NCBI RefSeq assembly: GCF_019966545.1
Contig: NZ_JAIMIC010000001.1
Span: 1-64,000 of the forward strand
DNA: 64,000 nucleotides
From: Heliomarina baculiformis
GTDB lineage: Bacteria; Pseudomonadota; Alphaproteobacteria; Rhodobacterales; Rhodobacteraceae
Direction: 5' to 3'
Part shown: piece by piece, positions 61,811-64,000 of the stretch
How the letters are laid out: each line of letters opens with the position of its first letter
Position numbering within the stretch: the stretch's first letter is position 1
The notes under the pieces: model-generated
Told to the model about the DNA's origin: nothing
Seen by the model: only the letters and a program-made list of their open reading frames with translations
Databases searched by the model: none
Position numbers and translations under genes: made by a program

Positions 61811-63652
61811 ATGAAGATCAATTATTTCCGCCGCTTCCCGGCGATCGGACGTGGTTTCGCCGCCGGAGTCGCGATGGGATTCGCAGGGGTGCTTACAGGC
61901 TCTCTGGCCGGTGCCGAGCCAAGCCATGGCATAGCTATGTATGGCGACCCTGCCCTGCCACCGGATTTTGTGTCGCTGCCTTATGCAAATCCAAATGCGC
62001 CCAAGGGCGGAAAAATCGTCTTCGGCAACACTGGCGGTTTCGATTCACTCAATCCGTTCGTCTCGAAAGGCACTTCGCCCTGGCAAATGCGTTTCTGGAG
62101 CTACGAGTCCCTCATGGGGCGATCCTGGGACGAACCTTTCACCCTTTACGGTCTTCTTGCCGAATCGATAGAAACGCCGCCCGACCGGTCATGGGTCGAA
62201 TTCACCCTCCGCCCCGAGGCTCGATTCTCGGATGGCAGCCCCGTGACCGTCGAAGATGTGATCTGGTCTTATGAAATCCTCGGCGAGGAAGGACACCTGC
62301 GCTATCAGGGTTTTGCCGATCAGGTCGAAAGCATGGAGCAGACCGGCCCGCGCAGCCTGCGCATCACCTTCAATCGCGACGACCGTGAGTTGGCGCTCTT
62401 GGCCGGGATGCGCCCGATCCTCAAGAAAGCGCAATGGGAGGGCAAGGACTTCGCCAATGCGCCGCTCTCGGAAATTCCCATCGGTACAGGCCCTTACGTG
62501 GTGTCCGATTATCAGGCCGGGCGTCAGGTCCGGCTGGAACGCAACCCGGACTACTGGGGCAAGGATGTCCCGTTCCGACGCGGCACGATGAATTTCGACG
62601 AGATGGATATCGAATTCTTTGGCGATGGCGCGGTGCTCTTCGAAGCGTTCAAGGCCGGCACCCTGACGGTCGAGCGCGAATACAACGCCGAGAAATGGAA
62701 CAGCCAGTACGATTTCCCCGCGATCCAGCGCGGCGATGTCATCAAGACCGAGATCAGGCATGGCCGCCCGACCGGCATGACCGGCTTTGTGATGAACACC
62801 CGTCGCGCGCCGCTGGATGACTGGCGCGTGCGCGAGGCGCTGCTGCTGGCCTTCAATTTCGAGTTCATCAACGACACGATGACCGGCGGCGAACAGGCCC
62901 GCATCCACTCCTATTTCGACAACTCCGAACTTGGGATGCGCCCCGGCCCAGCCGAAGGGCGCGTGCGCGAAATCCTGATGCCCTTTGCCGACAGCCTGCT
63001 GCCCGGCGCGCTTGAAGGATACGAGATGCCCGTCTCGGACGGCACCGCCCGCAACCGGTCGAACCTGCGCAAGGCCGCGGCCCTGCTGCAAGAGGCCGGC
63101 TGGGGTGTCGAAAACGGCCGCCGCGTCAATGCCGACGGTCAGCCGATGCATTTCAACGTCCTGCTGCGTCAGGGCGATACGCAGAACAGCTCGATCATGG
63201 ATCTTTACGTTCGTGCGCTGGAACGGCTTGGGATCTCCGTGCGGGTCGATCTGGTGGACAATGCGCAATACACGGCGCGGGAATCCGAGCAGGATTTCGA
63301 CATCACCTCGTTCCGCCGTGACCTGTCCCTGTCGCCGGGGAACGAGCAGCGACTTTACTGGGGCAGCAATACCGCCGACCGCCCCGGCACGCGAAACCTG
63401 ATGGGGGTCGAGTCGCCCGCGCTGGACGCAGCAATCGACGCGATGCTGGTATCTGAAACGCGCGAGGATTTCATCTCGGCCGCCCGCGCGCTTGATCGGA
63501 TCCTGACCAGCGGACGCTATGTCATCCCGCTCTGGCAATATGACGTGGACCGGATAGCCCATGCGAAGGAGTTGAAATTCCCCGACTATACGCCGGTTTA
63601 CGGCGACAGGCCCGGCTTTTTGCCCGAGGTCTGGTGGTACGCCGAAGACTGA
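61811..63652 (+). CDS. Family 5 extracellular solute-binding protein (YejA-like)
   Basis: A 613-residue periplasmic binding protein of an ABC peptide importer. The start at MKINYFRRFPAIGRG (61811) gives a typical signal peptide ending near LAGAEP. The mature N terminus HGIAMYGDPALP, the motif PNAPKGGKIVFG and the peptide-fold segments (ETPPDRSWVEFTLRPEARFSDG) match YejA, which with YejBEF imports microcin C-type and other oligopeptides. The permease genes may follow past the window end, but only a short unknown gene is seen there first. Confidence 0.9.
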   Translation: MKINYFRRFPAIGRGFAAGVAMGFAGVLTGSLAGAEPSHGIAMYGDPALPPDFVSLPYANPNAPKGGKIVFGNTGGFDSLNPFVSKGTSPWQMRFWSYESLMGRSWDEPFTLYGLLAESIETPPDRSWVEFTLRPEARFSDGSPVTVEDVIWSYEILGEEGHLRYQGFADQVESMEQTGPRSLRITFNRDDRELALLAGMRPILKKAQWEGKDFANAPLSEIPIGTGPYVVSDYQAGRQVRLERNPDYWGKDVPFRRGTMNFDEMDIEFFGDGAVLFEAFKAGTLTVEREYNAEKWNSQYDFPAIQRGDVIKTEIRHGRPTGMTGFVMNTRRAPLDDWRVREALLLAFNFEFINDTMTGGEQARIHSYFDNSELGMRPGPAEGRVREILMPFADSLLPGALEGYEMPVSDGTARNRSNLRKAAALLQEAGWGVENGRRVNADGQPMHFNVLLRQGDTQNSSIMDLYVRALERLGISVRVDLVDNAQYTARESEQDFDITSFRRDLSLSPGNEQRLYWGSNTADRPGTRNLMGVESPALDAAIDAMLVSETREDFISAARALDRILTSGRYVIPLWQYDVDRIAHAKELKFPDYTPVYGDRPGFLPEVWWYAED

Positions 63653-63762
63653 CGCGGCCACCGGTTCGGCAAGGAATTGCCCTGCGACATTTGACCACAC
63701 CCAGCACCACCGAAGGTACGTTAGCGTAAACTATCTTCTGCGGCACTGGGGAGGTCACCGTG

Positions 63763-64000
63763 ATGAGGATGCAATGGGCTGAAATAGCCAGTGACTGGTG
63801 TATGTGGTCTGAACGAATTCATCATAGGTTTCCGCACCTCGATTCCGAGCAGATGAACCTGCTCTATCGGGACCGGAAATCGTTCGAGGCACATCTTGCC
63901 GCGACCCATAACCTTTCCCTGATCGAGGCACGCGAGGAAATCGACGATTTCCTCTATGTCGAAACACTTGCACGCGAGCTGTCCGGCATTTCGTCCCGGA
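63763..64000 (+). CDS. Hypothetical protein, cut by the window end
   Basis: At least 79 codons, open to the edge. ATG 63763 is preceded by GGGGAGG at 8 bases (a GTG at 63760 is next to it). Sequence begins MRMQWAEIASDWCMWSERI and includes a charged helical part. No family is recognised. Such a small helical protein with a DUF3606/DUF-like look is common after peptide-binding genes. Confidence 0.7.
   Translation, partial: MRMQWAEIASDWCMWSERIHHRFPHLDSEQMNLLYRDRKSFEAHLAATHNLSLIEAREEIDDFLYVETLARELSGISSR

Noticed and set aside
1-64000. CRISPR array
   Set aside because: No regularly spaced direct repeats with unique spacers were seen; the only tandem repeats are the 21-bp and 22-bp ones, which have no spacers.

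Overview
This is a chromosomal window from an alphaproteobacterium, most probably a member of the Rhodobacteraceae (roseobacter group). The evidence is a circularly permuted two-piece tmRNA gene, an alphaproteobacterial SspB, a trgA-trgB-cysK tellurite-resistance cluster, an AcuI acrylyl-CoA reductase of roseobacter type, DUF4169 and small ribbon-helix-helix proteins, and an RNase E with an insert in its S1 domain. Genes are GC-rich except in two accessory blocks.

Accessory block 1 (about 1-12665) is visibly AT-richer in its middle and ends at the 3' end of a tRNA-Ser(GGA) gene (12666-12755, minus strand), a classic island insertion point. It holds a 21-bp-period tandem repeat (420-503), a DUF2924 / serine recombinase / helix-turn-helix operon whose recombinase carries an in-frame TAA, a two-gene minus-strand operon (membrane pentapeptide-repeat protein plus secreted unknown), a complete IS5-family (IS427-like) element of 832 bp flanked by a TA duplication, and a two-gene operon: a 1457-residue STAND/NACHT-like NTPase with an apparent PD-(D/E)xK nuclease domain at its N terminus, overlapping a 491-residue partner of unknown family. 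The pair is the best candidate here for an undescribed antiviral system.

The core segment 12906-27381 encodes an MscS-family channel, cysK-trgB-trgA, cyclopropane fatty acid synthase, photolyase, a class V aminotransferase, a BCCT transporter, a universal stress protein, acuI, a DinB-like protein and a DUF4345 protein.

Accessory block 2 (27837-38059, 10.2 kb) is an element integrated in the 3' part of ssrA and bounded by a 13-bp direct repeat. It has a tyrosine integrase, an AlpA-like regulator, a divergent repressor region with two palindromic operators, and a tightly coupled head and packaging module (connector, large terminase, HNH, major capsid, prohead protease, portal). There are no tail, lysis or recognisable replication genes. 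This looks like a capsid-forming satellite (cf-PICI-like) rather than a full prophage. Its large terminase gene carries an in-frame TAG. The insertion separates ssrA from sspB, the gene for the ClpXP adaptor that recognises the ssrA tag; the two would otherwise be neighbours.

The rest (38270-64000) is core genome: sspB, fumC, a serine hydrolase, small conserved proteins, a cytochrome P450 overlapping an alpha/beta-hydrolase-like membrane protein, ccdA, a TusA-like protein, rne, an M32 carboxypeptidase with ctaA, trmJ, a ThiE-like protein, a HupE/UreJ-like protein divergent from a DUF4198 protein, psuK-psuG (pseudouridine catabolism), DUF502, a patatin, an L,D-transpeptidase-like protein, bdhA, a candidate small RNA (61621-61697) and a YejA-like peptide-binding protein. 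A last gene runs off the window end.
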